A DNA stretch of 5,523 bases from RUG13091 sp963619935 (GTDB lineage Bacteria; Bacillota_I; Bacilli_A; RFN20; CAG-826): NCBI GenBank assembly GCA_963619935.1, contig CAVEYA010000046.1:1-5523 (forward strand), read 5' to 3'. Shown here piece after piece: positions 5,355 to 5,523 of this stretch (positions within the stretch are counted from its first letter, which is position 1; each line of letters begins with the position of its first letter). A model generated the notes under the pieces. That model saw only the letters and a program-made list of their open reading frames with translations. It ran no database searches and had not been told where the DNA came from. A program made the translations under genes and the position numbers.

Positions 5355-5357
5355 GTT

Positions 5358-5523
5358 ATGAACATTATTAATTTTTTAACTAAAGAACAAAGCAAGCTTT
5401 TAAAAAGGGTCAGTTTAAAAAAAGAACAAATTATTTTTTATGAAAATGATTTATGCGAATATGTTGGCGTTCTTTTAAAAGGAAACATTGTTATTTCATC
5501 TTATTCAATAAGCGGTAAAGAAA
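5358..5523 (+). CDS. Crp/Fnr-family transcriptional regulator, N-terminal part (cut by window end)
   Basis: The 55 visible codons encode the start of a cyclic-nucleotide-binding-type effector domain. A short helix (FLTKEQSKLLKRV, 6-18) precedes the beta-roll opening LKKEQIIFYENDL (20-32). Next come YVGVLLKGNIVI (35-46), with the conserved Gly-x-Ile turn, and SSYSISGKE. The DNA-binding helix-turn-helix lies beyond the window. No N-terminal cysteine cluster of the Fnr [4Fe-4S] kind is visible; the only cysteine is C33, so the signal is unknown. ATG 5358 is the only usable start seen: TGA at 5346-5348 closes the frame upstream, and no alternative ATG follows in the visible part. It has no Shine-Dalgarno sequence. 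The palindrome next to the start suggests autoregulation, and divergence from the transporter suggests control of it. Confidence 0.85.
   Translation, partial: MNIINFLTKEQSKLLKRVSLKKEQIIFYENDLCEYVGVLLKGNIVISSYSISGKE

Noticed and set aside
1..5523. Use of UGA as tryptophan (mycoplasma-type code)
   Set aside because: All complete genes read through with TGG for Trp and contain no in-frame TGA, so the standard bacterial code fits.

Overview
The window is AT-rich (roughly one third G+C by eye) bacterial chromosomal DNA. It looks like an anaerobic, low-GC Firmicutes or Tenericutes-type organism, such as a gut Bacilli/Erysipelotrichia/RF39-like lineage. The basis is a rubrerythrin, a lipoprotein with a Gram-positive-style lipobox, intrinsic terminators with U-tracts, and tRNA genes with encoded CCA. 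All Trp codons read as TGG and no reading frame is broken by TGA, so UGA does not appear to be reassigned. The six visible stops are five TAA and one TAG. The species assignment is inference.

Layout. Positions 1-375 hold the 3' end of an unrecognised gene. Positions 376-624 are an AT-rich intergenic region with a weak hairpin and a candidate rubrerythrin promoter. Positions 625-1164 encode rubrerythrin, closed by a strong terminator. Positions 1272-1445 carry a tRNA-Asp/tRNA-Phe pair, also closed by a terminator. Positions 1538-3623 are a two-gene operon: a membrane-bound family 2 glycosyltransferase, then a PlsC-type acyltransferase overlapping it by 8 nt. It meets the next operon tail to tail, and one bidirectional terminator spans both stop codons. 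Positions 5288 to 3620, minus strand, are a NitT/TauT/SsuA-type substrate-binding lipoprotein and its permease, with no ATPase gene alongside. Divergent from them, starting at 5358, is a Crp/Fnr-family regulator cut by the window end.

How the parts may work together. The glycosyltransferase and acyltransferase probably make or remodel an envelope glycolipid or polysaccharide. The regulator and the transporter share a 69-nt divergent promoter region. It holds a palindrome (TGTGA-N6-TCACG) of the type bound by Crp/Fnr proteins. The palindrome is placed to activate the transporter promoter (about -42) and to repress the regulator's own promoter.

The most notable observations are that divergent switch and a tRNA-Phe gene in which both partners of the near-universal 18-55 tertiary contact are changed (A18 and G55 in place of G18 and U55). 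I found no CRISPR array, intact mobile element, phage gene or defence system.
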